A stretch of 64,000 nucleotides of DNA, from positions 913,001 through 977,000 of the forward strand of contig CAMQGK010000322.1 in the NCBI GenBank assembly GCA_947000775.1, in the 5' to 3' direction. Position 1 is the stretch's first letter, and each line of letters starts with the position of its first letter. The notes beneath the pieces were generated by a model that was given only the letters and a program-made list of their open reading frames with translations, made no database searches and was not told the origin of the DNA. The DNA is from Pterois miles (Eukaryota; Chordata; Actinopteri; Perciformes; Scorpaenidae). This document shows, one piece after another, positions 41,743-47,856 of this stretch. The translations under genes were made by a program, and so were the position numbers.

Positions 41743-42143
41743 GTGTTTGCAGCCAGGGGTGCTGCCAGTAGACAGGCAGTGCCAGCACACAGCCCACCGC
41801 TGAGGCCAGGGCGTGGGGGGGGGGATAAAATGAGACATAAACAAGTAGATGGATGCTCACTCTTCAGTGCCCTGGCTTCAGCTGTCAGTCTGAATCTCTA
41901 TCACACCCTCTGCAAACCCCAAACCCCGTGCTGCCTTGAGCACACACACATGCTCACGCACACAAACAAACGCACACTGCCCCGGAGAAATTGGTGACAC
42001 GAGCGAGTCCCATTACAGAGATGTGTATGTATGCACATATACTCACTCACACTTTACTCACTGAGTCAGAGAGACAGAGACATCTGCTGAGAGGAGTGTT
42101 TGATGGCAGCAGTATGAGTCATTATGCTCATTCGCACCACAAG

Positions 42144-42178
<35 letters not shown>

Positions 42179-42773
42179 AAACACACAAACAAACAAACAA
42201 ACTAGGTTAGAAGATAATAGAAAAGCTCCAGGCTTCAAGACTTGACGTAACAACCGTGCACTCAAACCCGAAAAAATAAAACACTTTTAATTATCCCAGC
42301 CTTCTGTTTTTCTTTTTATTATTTGTTTTTTTTTTATTTCATCTCACAGTGATTATATTGTTTTGTACGAAGGGAATTGTCTGTGTCTGGAAGGCGAATT
42401 GGGGATATTAGGGAGGAGAGCTGCAGAGTGTATGAAGGACATTTCTTTTCTTATCTCGACTACTCTGCCACAGGGCTAGCCTTTGTTTTGCAGTTGTTTT
42501 GCATTGTTGTTTTTTTTCTTTGTCATTGCATATGTGTGTGTGTACATATTCCCATCCATGTGTGCACATTGATCAGTGTTGTGTGCATGCCTGTCTGTGT
42601 TTATCTCCCTCTCTGCAGTAAACAGTCATCGGTGTATTAACATTAGTGTTTATTGCAGGGAGCACATGGCGCCCTACACCATCCCCACTGGCCTGCTGCT
42701 GGTGGAGGAAATGCCAAGGAATCAGATGGGCAAGGTCAACAAGAAGGACCTCTTGCGACACTTCTTCCCATGA
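6312..42773 (+). CDS. acsf3: ACSF3, mitochondrial malonyl-CoA/methylmalonyl-CoA synthetase (complete gene, 9 coding exons)
   Basis: The CDS joins 6312-7034, 10763-10918, 15300-15454, 15742-15887, 21333-21430, 21950-22076, 38469-38603, 39658-39769 and 42659-42773, giving 588 aa plus TGA; human ACSF3 is about 576 aa. Family knowledge: this ANL-superfamily enzyme activates malonate and methylmalonate in the mitochondrial matrix (acid + ATP + CoA to acyl-CoA + AMP + PPi), supplying malonyl-CoA for mitochondrial fatty-acid synthesis and lysine malonylation; loss in humans causes combined malonic and methylmalonic aciduria. Seen: residues 1-70 lack Asp/Glu (presequence), P-loop 220-230, HHVHG 264-268, YGMTE 374-378, GWFKTGD 464-470, hinge GRSSVDIIKSGG 483-494, catalytic Lys576 in NQMGK. 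Positions matching human Glu359, Arg471 and Arg558 (sites of known disease variants, recalled, constant offset 13) are conserved as E372, R484 and R571. No frameshift or stop, so the gene appears functional. Confidence 0.95.
7268..7425 (+). mobile_element. hAT-like MITE, internally deleted copy
   Basis: Begins agggctgcaactaattatt and ends gattaattattgcagctct, an imperfect terminal inverted repeat. It includes the line 'cacatttaagaagctggaatcagag', which is also found reversed in the 63033-63372 element and in the interrupted copy near 53350. Shorter than the 63-kb copy, so it carries a large internal deletion. The hAT assignment comes from general familiarity with this teleost MITE type. Confidence 0.65.
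9270..9440 (+). repeat. Interspersed repeat fragment
   Basis: Contains 'aaagaggacctactgagctta' and 'aaagcccagtctgctctgagtg'. The second part resembles 'aaagcccagcctgcactgattgg' at 14525-14547. The same family's other end may be at 35130-35225 and 51120-51330 (acatgtt..agtaga/gtgggaac, aacctgaaaa). Classified only as a dispersed, non-coding repeat. Confidence 0.4.
9446..9965 (-). mobile_element. Non-LTR retrotransposon 3' end (5'-truncated LINE)
   Basis: On the minus strand, 9960-9730 reads MVGCELDSLEVVAEG... with SILRNPSHPLYDQLVQ and FSQRLIPPRHTTSRLGQSF, a pattern typical of the extreme C-terminus of teleost LINE ORF2 proteins, ending in a stop. It is followed by an AT-rich 3' UTR and a terminal gaatttccctccgg...aaaggttcatcttatct tail that grades into simple repeats. 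The same tail occurs alone at 24262-24330 and 38250-38275. 5' truncation is normal for LINE insertions. Family (Rex/L2/CR1-like) not determined. Confidence 0.75.
10763..10918 (+). CDS. acsf3: acsf3 coding exon 2 (residues 242-293)
   Basis: Acceptor ctctccctcag|GTCCAG; 52 codons reading VQCLVSEWAWSRDDVILHT..., containing LPLHHVHGIVN (261-271) and LLCPLWVGATCIMLPEF, highly conserved in ACSF3. Phase 0 at both ends. The donor is CACAAG|gtctcg, a weak 5' splice site with C at +3. A longer open frame overlapping this exon (10656-11294) is in another frame and is not the gene product. Confidence 0.93.
12215..12690. repeat. Dispersed repeat with internal duplication
   Basis: Two related segments, 12227-12300 and 12357-12425, both run from 'acattcatggtcctc' or 'acatttatggtcctc' through 'gatgaagcctgttg' or 'gatgaggcctgttg' to 'cccttcacttctcctccag'. 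They are followed by 'gctaattagcaaacattagcatg' and 'cctcacagagctgctagtgtg', wording typical of a widespread teleost repeat. Related text occurs at 38330-38450. No coding capacity. Confidence 0.6.
13550..13830 (+). repeat. Purine-rich low-complexity tract
   Basis: Roughly 280 bases that are strongly G/A-biased on the + strand (gagagagaaggagagagaga, ggggagaaagaaagatgaaggg). The long minus-strand frames here (Ser/Pro/Phe/Leu-rich) follow from this composition. Confidence 0.8.
13916..14009. repeat. Compound (GT)n-(GCGT)n-(GCAT)n simple repeat
   Basis: GT array to about 13947, then cgcgcgtgtgg, then alternating gcgtgc and gcatgc units to 14009. It is an alternating purine-pyrimidine run apart from one break. 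Confidence 0.95.
14091..14419 (+). mobile_element. tRNA-derived SINE, diverged copy with (TTC)n tail
   Basis: Reads ttggcagtag, then a shortened tRNA-like head, ttgccggttcaggtcccc (box B-like), 'ctggtagctggagaggtgcc', 'cactgcggaggcccttaagcaaggcacc' and a tail ending aataaagtatttc followed by (TTC)n at about 14338-14419. It aligns with the copies at 38835-39155 and 59624-59972 (the latter reversed). The A-box part, present as gtagctcagtctg in the 38.8-kb copy, is missing here. Confidence 0.75.
14460..14830 (+). repeat. Interspersed repeat (unclassified)
   Basis: Begins near 'aatgctccattttagcgactgtctc' and ends 'tcatgatatgtctcccttaaag'. The internal aaagcccagcctgcactgattgg resembles 9340-9365. 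Interrupted by a poly-A run at 14695-14711. No coding capacity. Confidence 0.4.
15223..15290 (+). repeat. (CT)n microsatellite forming the exon 3 polypyrimidine tract
   Basis: About 24 uninterrupted CT units, then gtctctctctgtctgtctct, ending 9 bases before the acceptor AG at 15298-15299. It is therefore both a microsatellite and the pyrimidine tract of the intron 2 splice acceptor. Confidence 0.93.
15300..15454 (+). CDS. acsf3: acsf3 coding exon 3 (residues 294-345)
   Basis: Acceptor gtgtcccag|GTGTGG. Reads VWEMLLSSKAPLVNVF then MAVPTIYSKLIHYYD and HFTQPHVKDFVKAVC, the substrate-pocket segment of ACSF3. It ends ATCAG|gtactg with two bases of the Arg345 codon (phase 2). Confidence 0.95.
15742..15887 (+). 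CDS. acsf3: acsf3 coding exon 4 (residues 345-394)
   Basis: Acceptor ctctctccag|GCTGATG; completes Arg345, then LMVSGSAALPLPTL... and the adenylate-binding motif ERYGMTEIGMALS (372-384). Ends atcccag|gtatac, leaving one base of Gly394. Intron 3 before it is only 287 bp. Confidence 0.95.
16083..16492 (+). mobile_element. hAT-like MITE with gattagtcgac motifs
   Basis: Left end taggctgccccctcttggtcgattagtcgac; right end gtcgaggacagccctac, which is complementary to the left terminus (tagggctgtcctcgac versus taggctgc...). A fragment of the right half recurs at 21577-21682, with 'gaaactcagttctacagatctg', 'gttagtcgactaag' and 'gaggacagccctacc'. Non-autonomous; the superfamily is inferred. Confidence 0.6.
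17021..17165. repeat. (GT)n microsatellite, compound
   Basis: An uninterrupted array at about 17052-17136, with imperfect GT/GC flanks on both sides. Confidence 0.96.
18498..19410 (+). repeat. Repeat region with a direct duplication
   Basis: The segment 18498-18563 (taaagaaatatcact...cttacatc...ttgacagcc) recurs in the same orientation at 19317-19389 with several differences. In both places it is followed by gtttaaatttgg...ttcagat (18716-18749; 19400-19428). The unit between them includes 'ccattttttgcagaaatgg'-like and 'cttacattgggaaagag' text without coding capacity. Confidence 0.55.
19495..19833 (+). mobile_element. piggyBac-like MITE flanked by TTAA
   Basis: TTAA at 19491-19494 and again at 19834-19837 flanks a 339-bp element. 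Its termini are CCCTAGAACACTAACGT and the exact reverse complement, ACGTTAGTGTTCTAGGG (17 bp). TTAA target duplication with CCC/GGG-terminal repeats is the hallmark of piggyBac transposition. Internally there are four 15-bp quasi-palindromes (see findings). A 106-codon open frame exists but has no recognisable domain. Confidence 0.88.
20384..20413. repeat. (CA)n microsatellite
   Basis: About 15 CA units. Confidence 0.95.
21333..21430 (+). CDS. acsf3: acsf3 coding exon 5 (residues 394-426)
   Basis: Acceptor atttgttgccag|GGGCTG; completes Gly394, then AVGSPLPSVEVRIV and a variable loop MNNTTNTTIVEGNHRETQ, matching the position where ACSF3 orthologues differ most. Donor ACTCAG|gtaata, phase 0. 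Confidence 0.9.
21577..21682 (+). mobile_element. Fragment of hAT-like MITE (same family as 16083-16492)
   Basis: Matches the right-hand third of the 16-kb element, ending gaggacagccctacc. Lies in the 519-bp intron 5. Confidence 0.6.
21950..22076 (+). CDS. acsf3: acsf3 coding exon 6 (residues 427-469)
   Basis: Acceptor atatggtag|GTACGT, with a poor pyrimidine tract. Reads VRPGLEAKEGELLVRGPSVF, KEYWNKPQETRESF and TDDGWFKTG, including the conserved GWFKTGD motif completed in exon 7. Ends AAAACAG|gtacca, leaving one base of Gly469. Confidence 0.94.
22335..22398. repeat. (GT)n microsatellite
   Basis: About 32 GT units; preceded by cacacaaacacacacact. Confidence 0.97.
22557..22612. repeat. Imperfect GT/GC simple repeat
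   Basis: GT units interrupted by tatg, gcatg and gcgtgcatg. Confidence 0.9.
23221..23275. repeat. (CA)n microsatellite
   Basis: About 27 CA units. Confidence 0.97.
23358..23416. repeat. (CA)n microsatellite
   Basis: About 29 CA units, 83 bp downstream of the previous array. Confidence 0.97.
23700..24252 (+). repeat. Interspersed repeat copy 2 (same family as 20-365)
   Basis: The most complete copy. It includes 'cccattttcattcacat', 'gaggtcagaggtcaagggac' and ends ttaactttgacag. Matches 20-365 in reverse orientation. Confidence 0.65.
24262..24330 (+). mobile_element. LINE/SINE-type 3' tail fragment
   Basis: gaatttccctccggggatt followed by aataaaggttcatcttat and five (CTTAT)-like units, matching the tail of the LINE at 9446-9500 in reverse. 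Only the terminal 60-70 bases are present. Confidence 0.6.
24331..26629. other. Intron 6 sequence without recognised features
   Basis: No gene, RNA or repeat family confidently recognised. A short (CA)n run lies at 25487-25502 and a poly-A run at about 25287. Confidence 0.4.
26630..27000 (+). repeat. Dispersed repeat fragment
   Basis: Contains 'gacaacaaaaccactacagttaggtttaggaaag', closely resembling 'ggcaacaaaaccacttagttaggtt' at 59568-59592. Interpreted as a teleost repeat seen twice in the window; class unknown. Confidence 0.45.
27015..27080. repeat. (GT)n microsatellite
   Basis: About 33 GT units. Confidence 0.97.
27850..28160. other. Candidate conserved non-coding element
   Basis: Non-repetitive AT-rich sequence with homeodomain-like TAAT words (tttaattgcattatatt, acaatattaattac, cattaatattcatata) and no simple repeats. 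The resemblance to vertebrate conserved elements is a composition-based impression only. Confidence 0.25.
29400..29760 (+). repeat. Dispersed repeat
   Basis: Carries 'atatctcaggaactcctggaggga' and 'ggtggtcaaaggtcaaggtcactgtgac', wording familiar from a high-copy percomorph repeat. No coding capacity. Confidence 0.5.
30640..31865 (+). repeat. Dispersed repeat region
   Basis: Two parts with related endings: 'gtatggttg...ccaagtgtggaattgattgg...cgagatata...acacagacagaggtccc...tatag' (30690-30815) and 'catccaccaagtgtgaagtagatc...cccaagatatgtg...cagacagacagcggttcc...tatag' (31780-31876). The sequence between, 'tggcgccaaatttgtcatgttc' onwards, looks like the body of a repeat. No coding capacity. 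Confidence 0.45.
32510..32640. other. Candidate conserved non-coding block beside a GT array
   Basis: Non-repetitive block with gtgcaattaggcttcttatc, gttttaattaag and gccattcggccatatctgcc, directly followed by the longest GT array of the window. The suggestion rests on composition only. Confidence 0.25.
32654..32750. repeat. (GT)n microsatellite, longest in the window
   Basis: About 48 uninterrupted GT units. Confidence 0.97.
33340..34893 (+). mobile_element. Tc1/mariner-type transposon, decayed, right end truncated
   Basis: The left inverted repeat begins cagttgtgctcaaaagttta, directly after TA (33338-33339). An inner direct-repeat copy, ctgatcaaaagtttacatacc, lies at about 33525-33545. 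The mirrored inner copy is at 34716-34740, and the mirrored body continues to ctgccagggta at 34893, where homology stops about 22 bp short of the expected outer terminus. So the IR/DR layout is complete on the left and lacks the outer repeat on the right. It carries one defective transposase gene. Inserted in acsf3 intron 6 in the sense direction. Confidence 0.92.
33738..34707 (+). pseudogene. Tc1-like transposase pseudogene
   Basis: ATG 33738 opens MGKAKELSKDLQEKVIELC, the first helix-turn-helix region, running to about 34100. Relative to usual Tc1 transposases, the segment after SNVQ (near 33857) appears shortened by about 20 residues. A frameshift lies near 34095-34110. The other frame then carries the DDE catalytic region: WSDDTKIELFG, FQHDNDPKHKAK (first and second Asp) and, beyond the stop, LSIIEPLWGDL (the Glu). 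In-frame stops are TAG 34495-34497 and TGA 34543-34545; the reading ends at TAA 34705-34707. The product cannot be functional as it stands. Confidence 0.92.
34894..35456. other. Intron 6 sequence with a short repeat fragment
   Basis: 35130-35225 (acatgttctagtagaaac...gaacctgaaaa) resembles 51245-51320. Nothing else recognised. Confidence 0.35.
35690..35920. other. Candidate conserved non-coding element
   Basis: A compact, non-repetitive block with several TF-site-like words (cttgtttaatagac, gccgccgtggcaagccggc, gataaattgtcgg, ataatgaaatatttatgatt), followed by purine-rich low-complexity DNA. Its balanced composition in an otherwise repeat-rich intron suggests constraint, but this is not tested. 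Confidence 0.35.
35921..37496. other. Intron 6 sequence without recognised features
   Basis: Purine-rich 35930-36080, then AT-rich sequence. Runs of 'aaaactgaaactaaa' (36720-37140) look like degenerate low-complexity DNA. No gene seen. Confidence 0.4.
37497..37578. repeat. (CA)n microsatellite, interrupted
   Basis: Two CA arrays separated by tgcatg. Confidence 0.96.
37903..37966. repeat. (CA)n microsatellite
   Basis: About 30 CA units. Confidence 0.96.
38250..38275 (+). mobile_element. LINE-type 3' tail remnant
   Basis: aataaaggttcatcttatct, identical wording to the tail at 24290-24310. Confidence 0.4.
38330..38450 (+). repeat. Dispersed repeat abutting exon 7
   Basis: 'ttagccatgctagtgg', 'aatatctcaacaactattgaatgg', 'acagatatccatggtgacc' and 'atgaatgctaatgactggtga' recall the same repeat class as 12215-12690. 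It ends about 20 bp before the exon 7 acceptor. Confidence 0.45.
38469..38603 (+). CDS. acsf3: acsf3 coding exon 7 (residues 469-514)
   Basis: Acceptor gtgtctctttcag|GAGACAC; completes Gly469, then D470 (ATP-ribose ligand in GWFKTGD), TAVYKDGVYCIMGRSS and VDIIKSGGYKISALEVE (487-503), the hinge and start of the C-terminal domain. Arg484 aligns with human Arg471. Donor catag|gtaaga, leaving one base of Asp514. Confidence 0.95.
   Translation, partial: ETQRSIKTVSIALWAAAVWTSSRVVATRSVRSRWSATYWLIQTS
38835..39155 (+). mobile_element. tRNA-derived SINE, near-complete copy
   Basis: The head ggcggcagtagctcagtctg contains an A-box-like tagctcagtctgtaggg; the B box is ggttaaagtccc (38887-38898), with A instead of C in the usual GGTTCAA. 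The body includes 'ctggtagctggagaggtgcc', 'gccgaggtgcccctgagcaa' and the tail gtgggactaataaaggtaga. Pairs with the reversed copy at 59624-59972. Lies in intron 7. Confidence 0.85.
39225..39400 (+). repeat. Interspersed repeat copy 3 (family of 20-365)
   Basis: Matches copy 2 from 'ttgaggtcacaagtcaaggg' through 'catgccagtttgtc' to 'cgattgcttaggttg'. Confidence 0.55.
39658..39769 (+). CDS. acsf3: acsf3 coding exon 8 (residues 514-551)
   Basis: Acceptor aaccttgcag|ATGTGG; completes Asp514, then VAVIGAPDAIWGQKVTAVV and LKNRRSLTLPELKTWA. Part of the mobile C-terminal domain. Donor gcaag|gtaccg with two bases of Arg551. Confidence 0.95.
40689..41328 (+). mobile_element. Inverted-repeat MITE with 8-9 bp flanking direct repeat
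   Basis: ACTTGCCAACC at 40689-40699 is the exact reverse complement of GGTTGGCAAGT at 41313-41323. The 9-mer CACAAACAC flanks both sides (40680-40688; 41329-41337), consistent with an 8-bp-class target duplication as in hAT elements. Similar subterminal text, 'ctcttgattttcccg' and 'ctccctctttttgagg', supports one element. No coding capacity. Confidence 0.65.
41513..41588. repeat. GT/GCGT/GCAT simple repeat
   Basis: gtgtgtgt followed by gcgtgc and gcatgc units, very similar in make-up to 13916-14009. Confidence 0.95.
41700..41742. repeat. (CA)n microsatellite
   Basis: About 21 CA units. Confidence 0.96.
42146..42200. repeat. (CA)n-(AAAC)n microsatellite
   Basis: About 15 CA units followed by acacccaaacacacaaacaa-type repeats. 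Confidence 0.93.
42659..42773 (+). CDS. acsf3: acsf3 coding exon 9, terminal (residues 551-588 and stop)
   Basis: Acceptor tttattgcag|GGAGCAC; completes Arg551, then EHMAPYTIPTGLLLVEEMP and RNQMGKVNKKDLLRHFFP, TGA at 42771-42773. Lys576 in NQMGK is the conserved C-terminal-domain lysine used in adenylation; Arg571 aligns with human Arg558. Confidence 0.96.
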
Positions 42774-43300
42774 CTGTACTGTCTCGTTGACAGCATCCAG
42801 GTTTCTGGAAGAACCGCAGATGTACGCCACTTCCTGGCTGTCCCCATCTGACCTTTATATCATACAAACATCACAGAAATGTTTACAGAGGAAATACAAA
42901 GTAATGGAAAAACACCACATGGAATATGACTTAACCTCTGAGGTAACTTAATCACAGCTATGAACACTGCTACAAAGGTAATTCTATTGCATTGATTGCG
43001 AATTGTGCCAAGCGTTGTTTATCAGTTACTGTGCAACAGAGGTCTTGAAATCATCACTTTGATGTGTAATTTATTGAGGCAATATGAAACAGAACTTTAC
43101 CAAGGAGACAAATTATGTGCCCGTATTGCAACTGAATTTTATCAAGAAAAAGTCCCATGTGGCATCAAAACAGTGGTTAAAATTTACTCTAAACACAATG
43201 GATGTGACAAACAAGTAATATCTAAGATGTTGTCAAGTGCTGGTAGTTGTAATGCAACCTAATATGATTCACTTTTATAGGGTTTGCAATTTTAGTGGTG
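42774..43300 (+). other. acsf3: acsf3 3' UTR (extent uncertain)
   Basis: Follows the TGA. No AATAAA was noticed before the repeat block that begins near 43300. ATTAAA occurs at 43621 but sits at a repeat boundary. Actual cleavage site unknown. Confidence 0.4.
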
Positions 43301-44323
43301 TCCCACATCCTTAATACATACTGTATGAATTTTAATGGGGTTTAGCGTATGTACTATTGTATGTTCACATTGGAAACATGGCAAAAATAAGTAGCTTAAA
43401 ATAGTATAGAGGTTTCATTTTTAAGTGTGCTCCGAGTGGACACTACTGTCCCACAATATAATGTACTGTAGAAAAGAAATGCAGCTCTTGGAAAACAAAA
43501 AAGAAGTATAAAATCTTTGCATTTTGCTTTCTTTTTGTGAAGTTCATTTGATACAGTCAAATGGTATCGGTACAATTTGTTGATTTCCTGTATACGAAGT
43601 GCAAAACAATGTACTAAAAGATTAAAGCAGCAGTAGGTAGAATTGGAGCAAATATGATAATTTTTTTTTTTTTAAACAGTCACTATATCCTGACAGTAGT
43701 ATATGAAACAGGTAATCTGAAAAAAATCATGTAGCTCTGTGTCTTCCGGTGCTCCTAATGGTATCTGCAAGATTTCACAGACTGGAGGAAAACAACCTGT
43801 CAGAGCTGATCTGAGGTCAGCTATCTAGCTGAATCTGAATCACTTACGAACTCCGATCAAATGGTCAAACTAGGCAGCGCTGATCAAATATGAATCAATA
43901 TTCTGTTACTGTAATGACTATTTCTCACCTCATATGTTTTCAGAAACATCTTGTAGTTACTGTTTAGCTGTAAAATGAGAAGGTTTGAGACCCGGCAGCC
44001 ATGTTGAGATTAGTTGAGGAAATATCAAGCACCGCCCACCAGCTGGAGCACCGCCAATAGGAACGCTGTCTCTCTAAAATGACCTGTGATTGGCTGTGAT
44101 TGGCCAAAGTCTCTCATCACAGGCTAGATTTTTTAAATCATGAAAACAGAGCCATGAGGAGGTGCAGAAATCTAGTTGTCTGTCATTACGCTTGAATTAC
44201 AATATGCTGAAAGGTTATTATGGAAGTTTTGGCCAATGATGCAAAAAATATACTGCCTAATGCCACGTTAATAGATAGTGCATACTCTATACATTTAGTA
44301 CATAGTATGGAACTGGGACTAAA
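43301..44323 (+). mobile_element. MITE-like element with a second repeat nested inside
   Basis: Left end tgtcccacatccttaatacatactg; right end catttagtacatagtatggaactgggac, which reads tcccagttccatactatg in reverse, an imperfect inverted repeat. It is interrupted by 43622-44245, itself beginning ttaaagcagcagtaggtag and ending atactgcctaatgcc. The text after the interruption (gatagtgcatactctataca) resumes the outer element. Confidence 0.5.
43622..44245 (+). repeat. Nested repeat inside 43301-44323
   Basis: Begins ttaaagcagcagtaggtagaattgg; contains 'agcaccgcccaccagctggagc' and 'ctgtgattggctgtgattggcc'; ends tactgcctaatgcc. Its termini are weakly complementary (cagtaggtag/ctgcctaatg). No coding capacity. 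Confidence 0.45.
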
Positions 44324-44467
44324 GGTGATATAGTTACTTCAAAGTCAATATTCCTGTTTATGAAATTTCTATACCTGATAAAGCTGTGGGATCCACGGTC
44401 TGCCTTATTGAGATGAGAACAGATAGTTGAGTCTACTTTGATGAGCGATTGTATGTACCATGAACTT

Positions 44468-45446
44468 TTTCATGCCCAATACTGATACCGATACGGCAAC
44501 CTTGAGTATCTGCCGATACCAATCTGAGTCACAGTGTGTAACATTAAGGGGATCGATTGGCAGAAATGGAATATAATATTAATAAGTGTGTTTTCTTTAG
44601 TGTATAATCACCTGAAAATAAGAGTTGCTGTGTTTTTGATACCTTAGAATGAGTTCTTTATATCTACATACGGAGAAGGTCCTCTTCACATGGGAGAAGT
44701 TTGCTTTTGTGGCTTTCTACCAAAAATCTCCTCAGGTTTAGGAAGCAAACCTACTTGGTTAGGTTTTGGGAAAAATCCTGGTCTTGGTTGAAATGAACCT
44801 TTTCTGGCAAAAAGTCCTGAAGACAAATTTCTCCCATGTGCAGGTTCCTTTTCATGGAGCCAGCTGCCTTGTTTCTACAGTAGCCCAGAAGGGACAAACC
44901 AAACACTGGCCCTAGAGAGAGCCGTTTGCATTTTCATGTTTTTGGCAACCAGATTTTTCCAACACGCTTGGCACATGGGAAAACTTTCACTTGGTTGCAA
45001 TCTACAACCTCACCTCTAGATGCCATCATATCCTACACACTGGACCTTTAACTAACTAAGCTGTTAATAATATATGAGTATGGATGCACTTTGCTTAACC
45101 TAGCTATTTAAAAAGCATTATGCTCAAACTGTAAAATAAATATTCTGCTCTTCTAAAGGAAGAAAGAGCCCACAACATGACTCTTATGCAATACTGCTGC
45201 TTTTGTTTTTTATTTAGGCTTTTCCGCACACAGAGCTCCTAGCTGCATTTTTGACTAGTCAGCACTATTCAAACATTCAAAATGGAGTTCAAAGTGCAAC
45301 GTTGTGTAAAAGTTTAAATCTGAGTGTTTAGAATAACAAAGGAATTTAAGTCCAGTTTAAATACTGGATGTAACTCAACACTCCAGTGGTTTTGACTAGT
45401 ATCAGACCACTACCAATGTGAATTATCGGATCGGTGCATTCCTACC
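44468..45446 (+). mobile_element. Split MITE (cgatac-rich ends) with another repeat nested inside
   Basis: Left part 'caatactgataccgatacgg...tctgccgatacc' (44478-44520) and right part 'gtgaattatcggatcggtgcattccta' (45418-45444) are wording of one teleost MITE type. Between them 44660-45060 carries a different repeat ('ctacagtagcccagaagggacaaacc', 'cctacacactggaccttta'). Confidence 0.4.
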
Positions 45447-45869
45447 CTGAACATGTTCAACTGTTCCAATAAAAATGCTTAAGTGTTAAATATTGGTGAC
45501 GAGTACTTTCAGTACTCTAATCGGTATATTCCGTTGTATTATTGGGAAAAATGGTGTGATCTGAGAATATAAAAGGACAAATTTTGTGGTGTGACCAGAA
45601 TCAAGACGCATAATCACCTGCAGTAACCAAATAAAAGACAATGTGATGGTAGAACAGGAGACATAATGAACGAATGACTAATGAAAACATTGTTAATGTG
45701 AGCTCCTTAGCATTGTACACTCACACACTGGTGCACTTGAAAAAAAAAAAAAAAAACAGATAATGTTTATCTGCAAATTAAAAGGTTTTATGAAATAGAA
45801 ATGAAAAAGTGTTTTGGAGTTACTTTGGTTTACTACTTTTTCATAAATCAGTGTTGTCACACTTGTTTT

Positions 45870-45872
<3 letters not shown>

Positions 45873-45940
<68 letters not shown>

Positions 45941-45964
45941 TGTGTGTGTGTGTGTGTGTGTGTG
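45873..45964. repeat. (GT)n microsatellite, interrupted by cgcgcatgcg
   Basis: Two GT arrays around cgcgcatgcg at about 45930-45940. Confidence 0.96.
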
Positions 45965-47856
45965 CGTGCATGCAGCTGTGGTTACACAGGTGTGATGAGA
46001 GCCTGAAGGCGGATTCTCCAGCAAGGCACAACACCACAGCTGGATGCCCCGCACTCCATCTGACTAACCCTCTCGCTCCGCTCGCTCTTCTCACCTCTCA
46101 TCCTTTCTCATCACTGTTCCTCCAATACTTCACCTCTTCTGTCTTCATCACAAGTCAAAACAGATTGCGATGGCACCGGGACCAACTTGACTGAGAAGAC
46201 TCCTTTTGAATGAGCCCTGGCGTGCTGCCAGAATAGGCAGAGAGTGTGTGAGGAGATGAAGGAAAAGAGGCACAGAGAGGAGCAGAAATATGAAGCAGGA
46301 CTGTCAGAGAGATTGGAGCCTTAACAAGAGCTGGCTCAAGAAAGTTGATAGAAGAGAGACAGAAAATGAAGATTTAGAGGAAAGTCAGCATAGGGTTTTG
46401 AACAAGCACTATGCAAAGGATTTGGAGATAAAGGCACTAAAATTTGTTTGAGATAAACAGTCATGATGAACAGCCAGAGAACTGAAGATGGAAAGAAACA
46501 CAAGTGCAACCCCCAGCCGATTCAACCTCCTGTCCACACTCACACATACACACACTTGTCCGCCCACAGTCACCAGAGACCTGATTAAGAGAGCAGAGCT
46601 ATCGATCTGTGGGCTGGCAGGCTAGGATGGATGAGCAGGCAGGGCTGCAGGAGCACCAGAGGACAGCTTCAGTGCACCCAAATCCCCCCGCCGCCCCACC
46701 CAACCACCCACGCCAGACCTGGGAGTCAGCCAGGGCCACGGGCGAGAAGGCTTGGGCTGCCACACCGAGGCTGCAGCTAGGGTCAAAATGAAAGCTGAAG
46801 AGTGTAGAGTTGGTGTACAGTAATAGATACACTCTACTGTAGGTGTGTGTGTGTGTGTTTAGGGGGTACTCAGGACAGGTTCCAGTGCCTCCCTGGTGCA
46901 CGAGAGGGGGAAGGGAAGCAGGTAGATATTCCCTGGACTCAAGCTTGATGGAGTACTCGTGCCCTTGAACTACATCCACCTCCCTCTCTCAAAAACACAC
47001 ACACATTCAAACACTCCCTGCCTGTGTTTGCTGGAGCACGGTGGGAGAGGTTGTCTGCAGATGGCTGCTTATTGGGCCCCAGGGTCCTGGAGGGTGGGTT
47101 ATGGGGGACACCGGTGAGGTTGTTTATGTGTTGGTAACACATGGAGAGATTGGATAGAATGGCAAAGGTTTAAAAGAAGCAGGGGATGTTATAAAGAGAT
47201 GACGGGGGACTTTATATTGTCATCTTGTTTTGTTGTCTTTTTCCTTTGTCACAGTTTCACTTTTAATGTAAGCCTGCCTGTGAGATAATATTTATTTACT
47301 TTTCTAGACTAGTTTAGCTTCCTGTTGAGACGATGGACACATTAGGGTATAACAGGAGCCAGCTGGCGTCACAAGCTAACAGAGGATTGAAACAGTATTA
47401 CATATCAAAGTGAGATTTTTTATTACATCGAGCACACTGATTGAATGCCAGCTCATTCAATCACTGATTCATTTTCTCTGCTCACTCTTCAGAATCTTAT
47501 CCCAGCATACACCTGGCTGAAGGCGGACAGAAAAGCTTGACAGAGTGCAACTTCATCTCAGGGCTAACAGAGACCTATGGGCAATCAGTTAGGTCGTTAC
47601 AAACAGAACAAAGGACACAAGGACAGGTATGAACTATCCTTATTCTGTAGATATATTGTAAGCAAATGTTACAGTGCACTTAGAATAAAAGCAATTAAAG
47701 AGCAACTGAACACCAGCTGATCTCCAGTGGTTTTACCTCCAGGGTGTGTCAGTACACAGTAACACCCAGGAGTGATACTGCTGCTTTAGAGGCACAGACA
47801 GCCTAAGTCCAGTCTCGGGAAAACCCATTGATAGTGGTTAGTCAACCGAGAGTCTC
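45965..47856. other. Downstream non-coding sequence
   Basis: No exon, RNA or repeat family recognised. Proline-rich or charged short frames at 46600-46980 have no splice context or recognisable domain. Confidence 0.4.

Larger units (their letters stand above)
39770..42658 (+). other. acsf3 intron 8
   Basis: 2.9-kb intron with an inverted-repeat element (40689-41328), GT/GCGT, CA and CA/AAAC simple repeats (41513-41588, 41700-41742, 42146-42200). No other gene recognised. Confidence 0.85.

Noticed and set aside
46599..46979. 126-codon minus-strand open frame
   Set aside because: No recognisable domain, simple-repeat content in the middle, and no splice signals linking it to other coding sequence.
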